This document shows, piece by piece, positions 1-5,631 of a DNA stretch of 6,973 bases (within the stretch, counting starts at the first letter, position 1; every line of letters begins with the position of its first letter). Made by a program: the position numbers and the translations under genes. The notes beneath the pieces were generated by a model. It saw nothing but the letters and a program-made list of their open reading frames with translations. It did not search any database and was not told the DNA's origin. Origin of the DNA: Pseudomonadota bacterium (GTDB lineage: Bacteria; Myxococcota; Polyangia; Polyangiales; Polyangiaceae); the NCBI GenBank assembly GCA_023419055.1, contig JAEZYO010000804.1, positions 1 through 6,973 on the forward strand. Direction: 5' to 3'.

Positions 1-357
1 GGCGTACAGGATGCGAACCGGAACCGGCGCATCACCGCGTCGGGCCGGCTCGAAGCGGAAGCGCAGCGCGGCCCCGACCGCTGCCTCGTCGAACCCGTCA
101 CCTATTGGAGTGACGACCTCCGCGGCGCTGACAGCGCCTCGCTCGTCGATCGAGAGCTTCAGCACGACCTTACCTTCGCGCCTGGCCTCGAGGGCCGCGC
201 TCGGGTACTCCGCCTCCGCGAACTCGACGAGCCTGGGCGGCAGCACGCGCGCCGTCTGCTCCGTGACGGGCGGCGCAGGTTCTGTGGCGGGTCGTGCAGC
301 GCCCCGCGCGGCAGTGAACACGGCGGCGATCAGCGCCGCTCGACCGAGCCTTCCCAT
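1..357 (-). CDS. TonB-domain protein, probably the N-terminus of a TonB-dependent outer-membrane receptor (partial)
   Basis: The first 119 codons are visible; the gene continues past the left edge. Residues 1 to about 22 look like an export signal (basic MGRLGR, then an Ala-rich hydrophobic stretch). Residues 39-119 match the TonB C-terminal domain: PPRLVEF, YP at 51-52, REGKVVLKLSIDERG at 60-74, GDGFDEAAV at 86-94, then FRFEPA at 100-105 and PVPVRILYA at the edge. In free TonB proteins this domain follows a membrane anchor and a long Pro-rich spacer. Here it follows the signal almost directly, the layout known from myxobacterial receptors that carry their own TonB domain. That points to a TonB-dependent receptor, but the barrel lies outside the window. 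The ATG is the first start after the in-frame TGA of the upstream lipoprotein gene, 18 nt away, with a weak AGGG at 362-365. It is probably co-transcribed with that gene under the Fur-type promoter. A short stand-alone TonB-like protein remains possible. Confidence 0.8.
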   Translation of the reverse strand, partial: MGRLGRAALIAAVFTAARGAARPATEPAPPVTEQTARVLPPRLVEFAEAEYPSAALEARREGKVVLKLSIDERGAVSAAEVVTPIGDGFDEAAVGAALRFRFEPARRGDAPVPVRILYA

Positions 358-375
358 CGCGCCCTGGGTGACCGC

Positions 376-1590
376 TCAGCGCACTCGGAAGAGCTTGAAG
401 GCCCAGCCCTCGACGTCGAACAGCTTCTCCGGCCGTCCGTCGCTCGAGATCTCGTACACCGCGGTCTCCGAGTAGTCGGGCGCCGGAATCGTGAGGAGCA
501 GGCGCCCGTCGATGCGGTAGGCGACGACCTGACCGCCCGAGTAGTCGATGCCCTCCATCGGCTTCGCCTCGAAGGTTTCGAGATCGAGCGTCCAGAGGTG
601 GTAGCTCTCGGAGTAGTCGACGGCATCGAACTCCGTCTCCTCGCCGATCTCGTCGAGCTCGGCGTGGTAGACGTTGAAGATGGCGAGCGTCTCGTCGACG
701 ACGAAGACGTTGCTGCCTTCCCTGCCGGCCGTAAGATCACTGAAATAGGTGATCGAGCTCTCGTCGATGGTCTCTTCGCCGGCGTTGACGCGGAAAAAGC
801 AGTTCTTCGCGTGACCAGGGGTCAAGAGCGCCGCTGCGATGCTGCCCTGACCGTTCGAGAAGTAGAGGTTGCCGGCTGCGTCCCGCGAGCTGATATGCAC
901 GTGCGGGCACGGCGACTCGAACACGGCCTTCACGCGCTCGTTCTCCACGTCGATCACGCTGACCACGGACTCGTCGGAGTAGGCGTGAAAGGCCTCGTCT
1001 GCCCAGTAATAGGGCTGAAACAGGGTCCTGTCGCGGAGCTCGTAGGAGTGGCCGCGCCAGACGGTGAGCTCGCCGCTCTCGCCGCGGGTGAGCGGGATCC
1101 CCTCGGGCGCCGCGATCTCCTCCCCGAGCTCGAAGGTCTCCGGGTTCCAGGTCACCCAGCTCGTCGTGTCGACGGGGACGAAAGCCTTCTCGGAGCTCAC
1201 GTAGATGCTGGTGTCGACCGGGACCGACATGTACTTCGAGAAGCTGATGGCGTCGCCCTCGATCCACTCACCGTCGTCGGACACTTCGTAGGAGGTGAGC
1301 GTCGGCTCGTCTCCGCTGCTCACGATCAGGCGACCATCGAGAGCGTCGGCCTGCGCGTACTCCGGGAACTCACGCGCCTCCGACAGGGGCACTCGATCGC
1401 GGACCTCGAGCTCGGGCAAGAGCGCCACGTAGCTGAAGCGACCCTCGTCCCCGAAGATCAGGCTTTCGACCGCGTAGAGCGGTTCAGTGCCGCCACCGCG
1501 CGGCGAGTCGTCGTCCTCGCTCGCGCAGCCCAGAATCAAAGCCAGGAGCCCGAGCGCGCAGAGCGCACGGCTAGTTCGATCAAGTCTCAT
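376..1590 (-). CDS. Secreted lipoprotein of an iron-uptake locus, MxcI/DUF4374-like (tentative)
   Basis: 404 aa. A signal peptide ends in the lipobox LILGC, lipidated Cys at residue 22, followed by an acidic stretch (ASEDDD) and a short Gly linker. The rest is beta-rich, with repeated units of the type 'Y-x-hydrophobic-x-DLETFE' and 'G-x-hydrophobic-hydrophobic-x-S-G', consistent with a beta-propeller. Only two cysteines remain after the lipobox (228 and 264), a likely disulfide. The C-terminal part (HLWTLDLETFEAKPMEG near 331-347, SGGQVVAYRIDGRLLLTIPAPDY at 351-373, GWAFKLFRVR at the end) resembles, from memory, proteins annotated MxcI or DUF4374 that sit beside TonB-dependent siderophore receptors. 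The setting agrees: a TonB-domain gene follows 18 nt downstream and a Fur-box promoter lies upstream. A role in binding or handing over a ferric chelate is inferred; no catalytic motif is visible. The start is supported by GAGG at 1598-1601, 7 nt ahead of the ATG. Confidence 0.82.
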   Translation of the reverse strand: MRLDRTSRALCALGLLALILGCASEDDDSPRGGGTEPLYAVESLIFGDEGRFSYVALLPELEVRDRVPLSEAREFPEYAQADALDGRLIVSSGDEPTLTSYEVSDDGEWIEGDAISFSKYMSVPVDTSIYVSSEKAFVPVDTTSWVTWNPETFELGEEIAAPEGIPLTRGESGELTVWRGHSYELRDRTLFQPYYWADEAFHAYSDESVVSVIDVENERVKAVFESPCPHVHISSRDAAGNLYFSNGQGSIAAALLTPGHAKNCFFRVNAGEETIDESSITYFSDLTAGREGSNVFVVDETLAIFNVYHAELDEIGEETEFDAVDYSESYHLWTLDLETFEAKPMEGIDYSGGQVVAYRIDGRLLLTIPAPDYSETAVYEISSDGRPEKLFDVEGWAFKLFRVR

Positions 1591-1597
1591 TTTCGAG

Positions 1598-1601
1598 CCT
1601 C
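1598..1601 (-). promoter_or_regulatory. Ribosome binding site of the lipoprotein gene
   Basis: GAGG on the minus strand, 7 nt before the ATG at 1590. It supports the chosen start, which also gives a complete signal peptide with lipobox. Confidence 0.6.
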
Positions 1602-1604
1602 ACT

Positions 1605-1628
1605 GGTCGGCCGAATGCGGGCCGCACC
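1605..1628 (-). promoter_or_regulatory. Possible hairpin in the lipoprotein mRNA leader
   Basis: Read on the minus strand, GGT-G-CGGCC and GGCCG-ACC can pair into an 8-bp GC-rich stem with one bulged G and a 7-nt loop. It ends three bases before the GAGG ribosome binding site. It may tune translation, but such stems are also common by chance at this base composition. Confidence 0.3.
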
Positions 1629-1676
1629 GTTCTTTCGGGCTCTGGACTCGTGTCTCTGGCCGCTATCGGAGAGGGC

Positions 1677-1705
1677 ACTCTATTGAAATTGAAAATCATT
1701 GTCAA
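1677..1705 (-). promoter_or_regulatory. Sigma-70-type promoter of the lipoprotein/TonB operon
   Basis: On the minus strand, -35 TTGACA (1705 to 1700, 6 of 6 matches) and -10 TAGAGT (1682 to 1677, 4 of 6) are separated by exactly 17 bp. Transcription would begin near 1670 and leave a leader of about 80 nt before the ATG at 1590. The spacer is AT-rich in an otherwise GC-rich region and is filled by the Fur box, so bound Fur would block RNA polymerase. Confidence 0.7.
1685..1703. promoter_or_regulatory. Fur box (ferric uptake regulator operator)
   Basis: GAAATTGAAAATCATTGTC matches the classical 19-bp Fur box GATAATGATAATCATTATC at 15 of 19 positions. The embedded 15-mer TGAAAATCATTGTCA (1690-1704) matches the 7-1-7 form TGATAATnATTATCA at 12 of 14 defined positions. 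It lies inside the promoter of the leftward operon, about 95 nt from that start codon and about 118 nt from the rightward barrel gene. Known Fur biology predicts repression when iron is plentiful. The control is clearest for the leftward operon; effect on the rightward gene is uncertain. Confidence 0.78.
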
Positions 1706-1796
1706 CAGCGACTCCCGGCCGCGCGGACACCGGCCCACTCCATCACCCTGCTGGATTGTTGCCCGCGCCGGCTCTCGCCTGCACGGCGCCCGGCAC

Positions 1797-1813
1797 GCTC
1801 GTTGCTAACGAGC
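1797..1813. repeat. Perfect 7-3-7 inverted repeat before the barrel gene
   Basis: GCTCGTT (1797-1803), spacer GCT, AACGAGC (1807-1813): both arms are exact reverse complements. The repeat ends 7 nt before the ATG at 1821 and overlaps the position where a ribosome binding site would be. It could be a protein operator or an mRNA hairpin masking the start region; no other Shine-Dalgarno sequence is evident here. Confidence 0.5.
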
Positions 1814-1820
1814 ATTCCGC

Positions 1821-2363
1821 ATGAAGACCACGAGATGGGCGACACGACTTTGCCTGGGGGCGCTCGCCGTCGGCTTCTGCAGCCTCTCGACCACGACTGT
1901 GAGGGCCGATGACGGTGGTGGAAAAACCCAACTGGCGCTCGACCTCGACTGGGCCAGGTCGCTGGATGACGACGCCAACGGGGCGGGTGGCGCGATTCGC
2001 CTCGGCTACGAGCTCGACCTCGTCGTGCTCACGCTGATCCCGGAGATCGGCGGGAGCTATCATTCTTTCTCGGACGCGGACACGAAGCTCTACCGAGGCT
2101 TCGCTGGCGGCCGACTCCGTTTCGCCAAGGTGCTCGAGCCGGGGATCTACGCCCACCTCGGGCTCGGTCGAGCCGACGTGGATCGGCCGCTTCGTCCCTC
2201 CTGGACGGCTGGAACGACGGACTTCGGCGTCTTGCTCGATTTCACGTTGCTGCCGATCTTCGAGTTCGGCGCACACGCCGGCTACGCGGTTCAGTTCGGC
2301 ACCGACGAGGCCGATTCGTTCGATTGGTGGACGGCCGGCCTTCACGGAGCGCTCGTCTTCTAG
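1821..2363 (+). CDS. Small outer-membrane beta-barrel protein
   Basis: 180 aa. A signal peptide (KTTR, hydrophobic LCLGALAVGF, cleavage likely after VRA at about residue 29) precedes a mature domain of about 150 residues. It is made of alternating polar/hydrophobic segments, about eight in all: near TQLALDLDW, GGAIRLGYELDL, TLIPEIGGSYHSF, YRGFAGGRLRF, GIYAHLGLGRA, TDFGVLLDFTLL, FEFGAHAGYAVQF and WWTAGLHGALVF. The chain ends in Phe, the usual signal for the barrel-assembly machinery. Eight strands and this length fit OmpA/OmpX-like or OmpW-like small barrels, but no family-specific motif is recognised, so the function is unknown. The ATG is the first start after an in-frame TAA at 1806; no strong ribosome binding site is seen. 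The lipoprotein hydrolase gene follows after 22 nt, suggesting an operon. The divergent Fur-box region upstream may also affect it. Confidence 0.78.
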   Translation: MKTTRWATRLCLGALAVGFCSLSTTTVRADDGGGKTQLALDLDWARSLDDDANGAGGAIRLGYELDLVVLTLIPEIGGSYHSFSDADTKLYRGFAGGRLRFAKVLEPGIYAHLGLGRADVDRPLRPSWTAGTTDFGVLLDFTLLPIFEFGAHAGYAVQFGTDEADSFDWWTAGLHGALVF

Positions 2364-2385
2364 AAAACGGCTACGCTCGGCGGCG

Positions 2386-3273
2386 ATGAACGCGTGGCGA
2401 GCCCTGCTCCTGATCCCGCTCGGCTGCCAGCAGGGACACCAGCCGACGCGCGCGCAACCCACCCCCGCAAGCGACGCTGCTCCCGCACGGAGCGCCGAAA
2501 AGAGCGCGGCGACGTCGAGCGCTTCAGCGAGCCCGCCCCTCGCGCCGACAGCGCCGCGAGAGCCCCAGGAGCGGCCGTGGCCGCCGGAGCCGCCCGCGGG
2601 CGTGAGCAGCGATTTTTGCATCGAGCTCGTGAACGCGCTCGACGAGGAGACCTGCTACGTGCTCCCGGACGCGCCGACGAAGGATCTCTTGCTCTACCTC
2701 CACGGCATCGTGCCGCCGGCGGGTGAGAGCGCGGTGAAGACCAACTTCGAGACGGTCGTCGCGAACGCGTCGAAGCGTGCAGGAGTTGCGGCGCTCATTC
2801 CCCGAGGACGGCGGGGACTCGCACCCAAGAGCCACCCGGGCTGGTGGGGCTGGCCGACGAGCGGTGAAGCGTACGCGCGGCTCGCACCCGAGCTGGTCGC
2901 GAGCTTCACCGCGAAGCGCGCCGCGCTCGAGGCGCTGGTCGGCCGCCGCTTCGAGCGCTGGTTCGTGGCCGGCTCCTCTTCCGGAGCCTACTTCACGGCA
3001 GCGCTCGCGCTGAACGGCGGGATCGAGGCGGACGGCTTCGGCGCCATGTCCGGCGGGGCGCTCAGCGCTCGCGCCGATCTCACGAAGCTTTCGCCCAAAC
3101 CCTTCTACATCGGCTACGGAACGAAGGACACGGTGGGGCCGAGCGCTCGAGCCCTCGGCGATCGCTTGAAGCAGGCGGGCTGGCCCGTGCTGCTCGCCGC
3201 GCACCCGGTCGGACACGGCGCGAAGGAGGTTTATCTCGACGAGGCCTTCGCCTTCTGGCGAAAGCCTCGCTAG
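2386..3273 (+). CDS. Lipoprotein with alpha/beta-hydrolase (esterase-like) domain
   Basis: 295 aa. A short signal ends in PLGC, putative lipid-anchored Cys at residue 14. A Pro/Ala/Ser-rich linker (about 15-72) carries the catalytic domain away from the membrane. The domain runs from about 75 to the end. LLLYLHGIVPP (101-111) is the HG strand/oxyanion-hole motif, GSSSG (196-200) is the nucleophile elbow with Ser198, Asp248 sits in GYGTKDTVG and His277 in HPVGHG. The full Ser-Asp-His triad is therefore present. Cys78 and Cys90 may form a disulfide at the domain's start. It resembles poly-hydroxyalkanoate depolymerase or feruloyl-esterase-like hydrolases in layout; the substrate is unknown. It lies 22 nt after the barrel gene with no clear ribosome binding site, so translation may be coupled. 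Its stop overlaps the stop of the convergent VWA gene. The short signal makes the lipid anchor less certain than the hydrolase call. Confidence 0.82.
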   Translation: MNAWRALLLIPLGCQQGHQPTRAQPTPASDAAPARSAEKSAATSSASASPPLAPTAPREPQERPWPPEPPAGVSSDFCIELVNALDEETCYVLPDAPTKDLLLYLHGIVPPAGESAVKTNFETVVANASKRAGVAALIPRGRRGLAPKSHPGWWGWPTSGEAYARLAPELVASFTAKRAALEALVGRRFERWFVAGSSSGAYFTAALALNGGIEADGFGAMSGGALSARADLTKLSPKPFYIGYGTKDTVGPSARALGDRLKQAGWPVLLAAHPVGHGAKEVYLDEAFAFWRKPR

Positions 3274-4442
3274 TCCTGGCAAGCTCGCACGTCGGGCCAG
3301 CCTTCTTCGCGCGCCTTGAACACCATGACCTCGCAGAAGCCGCCGTTCCCGCTCGCGCCCCGGCACAGCATGCCTCGCCTCGCGTCCTCGGCGTCGTCCA
3401 CGTAGTAACCGGCGCCCTGGCACGCAGCGGGCCCCTCGACGAGCGTAGCGTAGAAGGGCTCACCGGTCGCGAAGCGGAGCTCGAGCGCGTCGGGCGCGGC
3501 GCCGCCGGGAAGCTCGAAGGTGCACCCGAGCTCCAGATCGACGATGTCTTCGAGCGCCTGACGTGAGCTCTTGGCCACGTCTGCCTGACTGCCGTTGACG
3601 AACGCGACGTACCCGCCGCCGCTGTTCGCGATGTTGCCGAGGCGACCGAAGTGGCTCTCGAGCACTCCGCCCGAGCCGATCACCGAGACGACGTGCGTGC
3701 GCGCGCCCCTCCCTTCCGCGAACCCGACCGCCGCGATCCCTGCCACTTCGTCCCAGTCGCTCGACTCGCAAGCCTCGTCCGTGCCCGGCGTCGCGTCCGT
3801 GAGCAACACGACCGTCGCGCGGCGATCGTGGTCGCCCGCGGCGAGCAGCGCCCCGGCGAGCGCGGGCCCGAGCGAGCTCTGTCCCTGGAACGCAGCGGCT
3901 CCGACTGCGTTCGTGAGCTCCTCCGGCGGCGCCCCGAACGGATAGTCGATCGCTTCGTATCCCTCTGCGTCACAGAGCTCGCCCGCGTCGTCCAAACGCG
4001 GAAACATCAGCGCTCCGAATTCGTGCGCTTCCGCGTGCTCGTCCAAAAACTCGCCGACTGCGTCCGCGAGCCCCGCGTAGCGATCGGCGCGCGTATTCCA
4101 ACTCTCCGAGGTGTCGACGACGAACAGGACATCGGTACCCGCCGCCACCAGCGGCTCACCGTCGCAGAAATACGCGTGCCCTGGCTCTCCACCCGCCCCG
4201 CCCGACCCCGCCTGCACCTCCTCGCCAGCGCCGCCTGCGCCCGCTTCGGAGCTCTCACGGCCACCAGCGCCCCCCTCGTCGGGAGAGCTGCCCGCCCCCG
4301 CCGCCGAACCTGCGCCGGCCTCGCCCGCCGGGCGCTCCGAGACGCGAGTTTCGTCGCCGCTCGAGCAGGCGACGACCGCGGCCGGAACGACGAAAAACGG
4401 CGCGATCCAGCGAAGATCCCACACTGTAGTCCGCGAAGTCAT
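3270..4442 (-). CDS. Von Willebrand factor A (VWA) domain lipoprotein
   Basis: 390 aa. The signal peptide ends in AVVAC, lipid-anchored Cys at 26. Residues about 38-88 are a Gly/Ala/Glu/Ser-rich flexible spacer with repeated GAGG-like units. The VWA domain spans about 103-305: DVLFVVDTSES gives the metal-ion (MIDAS) motif D-x-S-x-S at Asp110, Ser112 and Ser114. QSSLGPAL near 188-195 takes the place of the usual MIDAS Thr segment, and VVLLTDATPG supplies Asp216. A cysteine-rich tail follows (C307, C341, C360, C370, C388); with C93, C157 and C225 this makes eight cysteines, possibly four disulfides. Such proteins are common in Myxococcota as cell-envelope adhesion or binding proteins; the ligand here is unknown. 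The ATG is the first start after an in-frame TAA at 4449-4451 and no good ribosome binding site precedes it. It is divergent from the diguanylate cyclase gene and convergent with the hydrolase gene. Confidence 0.87.
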   Translation of the reverse strand: MTSRTTVWDLRWIAPFFVVPAAVVACSSGDETRVSERPAGEAGAGSAAGAGSSPDEGGAGGRESSEAGAGGAGEEVQAGSGGAGGEPGHAYFCDGEPLVAAGTDVLFVVDTSESWNTRADRYAGLADAVGEFLDEHAEAHEFGALMFPRLDDAGELCDAEGYEAIDYPFGAPPEELTNAVGAAAFQGQSSLGPALAGALLAAGDHDRRATVVLLTDATPGTDEACESSDWDEVAGIAAVGFAEGRGARTHVVSVIGSGGVLESHFGRLGNIANSGGGYVAFVNGSQADVAKSSRQALEDIVDLELGCTFELPGGAAPDALELRFATGEPFYATLVEGPAACQGAGYYVDDAEDARRGMLCRGASGNGGFCEVMVFKAREEGWPDVRACQD

Positions 4443-4704
4443 GCACGCTTACGTAGTGCCCCCGCCTCGTGAATGCTCCCTAAGAATTGCCTAACTGCGC
4501 AGCTTACCCCCGCCTCGGCCTCCTCCACCTTGCCACGATTTGGGTGACTCGCGCCCCGTGGCAGTCCGCCATTTTCGCCCCGCTCCGGCCAGAACCCACA
4601 CGGCTGATTTTTATGAATCGTTCTGCGAGATGAGATGGGCATACGGGGCCTTACTCCGTCGACTTGAAGGCCCTCGCTTCGAGGATCATAACCGTCTGGT
4701 GAGT
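4443..4704. promoter_or_regulatory. Divergent intergenic region between the VWA lipoprotein and receiver-GGDEF genes
   Basis: This 262-nt stretch is less GC-biased than the coding regions, with AT-rich patches near 4480-4493 and 4606-4618. It must hold both promoters. An 11-bp direct repeat (CCCCCGCCTCG) occurs at 4459-4469 and 4507-4517. An open frame from TTG at 4540 runs in phase into the GGDEF gene, but its third codon positions show no G/C bias, so the stretch is best read as non-coding. Confidence 0.5.
4664..4692 (+). promoter_or_regulatory. Possible promoter of the receiver-GGDEF gene
   Basis: TTGAAG (4664-4669) and CATAAC (4687-4692) are 17 bp apart, 4 of 6 matches each to the -35 and -10 consensus. 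The predicted transcript would start near 4699, so the mRNA would be leaderless or nearly so relative to GTG 4699 or ATG 4705. Weak match; another start further upstream cannot be excluded. Confidence 0.3.
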
Positions 4705-5631
4705 ATGGGCATCGCTTCGGGAGGCCAGAGGGTAGTGCTTATCGCGGAGGACGAGAACATCGTCGCCAAAGACATCGCCGAGTCCTTGGACCGCTTGGGC
4801 TATCGGGTAGCCGGCGTCGTCACTTCGGGCCGTGAAGCGGTGGAGCAGGCGGCGCGCGTCAAGCCGGACCTGGTGCTGATGGACGTGAACCTGCGAGGCG
4901 ACCTCGACGGCATCGGAGCCGCTAGCGCGCTCCGCGACAGCGACGGACCGCCCGTGATCTTCCTCACTGCCTTTTCGGACGTGGAGACCTTGAGGCGCGC
5001 CGTCGAGAGTGAGCCGCTCGGCTACCTCGTGAAGCCTTTCCGAGAAGCCGAGCTCGGATGCGTCATCGCGGTCGCGCTCGAGCGGCGGAGAGCCGAGGAG
5101 TCCCTGAAGCGACGCGAGGAGATCTTCCGTGATCTCTCGCTGCGCGACGAGGCGACCGGGCTCTACAACCGGCGCGGCTTCCTCGAGCTCGGCCGCCAGG
5201 CCATGCGGATGAGCCGCCGCTCGGGGCGCCCGCTCGCTCTGTTCTTCGTCGACCTCGACGGGCTCAAGGACGTCAATGACCTCTTCGGGCACGCGGTGGG
5301 CGATCAGGCCATCGCCGACGCGGCCTGCATCTTGCGCCGAACCTTCCGCGAGCCGGATCTCGTGGCGCGGGTCGGCGGCGACGAGTTCGTCGTGCTCGCC
5401 CTGGACGCCGACGCGGAGGGCGCCGCTCGAGCCGAGCAACGGCTTCAAGAGAACGTCGGTGAACACAACACCGATCCGGGGCGCAAGTACGAGCTCGCGC
5501 TCAGCGTGGGCCTCGCCATCCACTTGCCCGAGAGCAACGAGACGGTCGAGGAGCTGCTCGACCGCGCGGACGCTCAGATGTATCGCATCAAGCGCGAGCG
5601 GCGCAGCTTCTCTCGCATCTCGATCACTTGA
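4705..5631 (+). CDS. Response regulator with GGDEF output (diguanylate cyclase)
   Basis: 308 aa from ATG 4705. The receiver domain covers about 8-125: acidic residues Glu15/Asp16 (IAEDEN), phospho-acceptor Asp60 (LVLMDVNLRG), Thr88 (FLTAFSD) and Lys110 (YLVKPF). A charged helical linker (about 126-147) leads to the GGDEF domain (148-305). FFVDLDGLKDVND holds metal-binding Asp183, the signature GGDEF is intact at 224-228, and RxxD (REPD, 215-218) lies exactly five residues before it, the canonical inhibitory site. The protein should make cyclic di-GMP from two GTP upon receiver phosphorylation, with product feedback. This is the PleD/WspR-like plan with one receiver. There is no EAL or HD-GYP domain. 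ATG 4705 is preferred because upstream codons lack G/C bias and homologous receivers begin here; GTG 4699 is also possible. The stop abuts that of the convergent receiver-PAS gene; the kinase encoded there is a candidate phospho-donor. Confidence 0.9.
   Translation: MGIASGGQRVVLIAEDENIVAKDIAESLDRLGYRVAGVVTSGREAVEQAARVKPDLVLMDVNLRGDLDGIGAASALRDSDGPPVIFLTAFSDVETLRRAVESEPLGYLVKPFREAELGCVIAVALERRRAEESLKRREEIFRDLSLRDEATGLYNRRGFLELGRQAMRMSRRSGRPLALFFVDLDGLKDVNDLFGHAVGDQAIADAACILRRTFREPDLVARVGGDEFVVLALDADAEGAARAEQRLQENVGEHNTDPGRKYELALSVGLAIHLPESNETVEELLDRADAQMYRIKRERRSFSRISIT

Noticed and set aside
598..1686. Long plus-strand open frame antisense to the lipoprotein gene (362 codons)
   Set aside because: It mirrors a gene with a lipobox, promoter and ribosome binding site. 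Its translation is low-complexity Arg/Val/Ala/Glu text with no domain, typical of antisense frames in GC-rich DNA.
1689..1717. Rightward promoter using TTGAAA at 1683 or 1689 for the barrel gene
   Set aside because: The -35-like hexamers exist, but no TATAAT-like hexamer occurs at 16-18 bp; the barrel gene promoter remains unidentified.
2364..2385. Terminator between the barrel and hydrolase genes
   Set aside because: The 22-nt gap has no stem followed by a T run; co-transcription is simpler.
1743..2621. Minus-strand open frame across the intergenic region and barrel gene (292 codons)
   Set aside because: It covers the start of the barrel gene and the hydrolase linker, is rich in Arg/Gly/Ala and shows no motif; the plus-strand genes carry signal peptides and recognisable folds.
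4443..4465. Sigma-54-like GGGCAC-N5-AAGC on the minus strand before the VWA gene
   Set aside because: The -12 half is poor (AAGC instead of TTGC), and the transcript would start at the ATG itself.
4540..4704. Extended start (TTG at 4540) for the receiver-GGDEF protein
   Set aside because: The 55 extra codons lack the third-position G/C bias of the gene, and the receiver fold begins only after ATG 4705.
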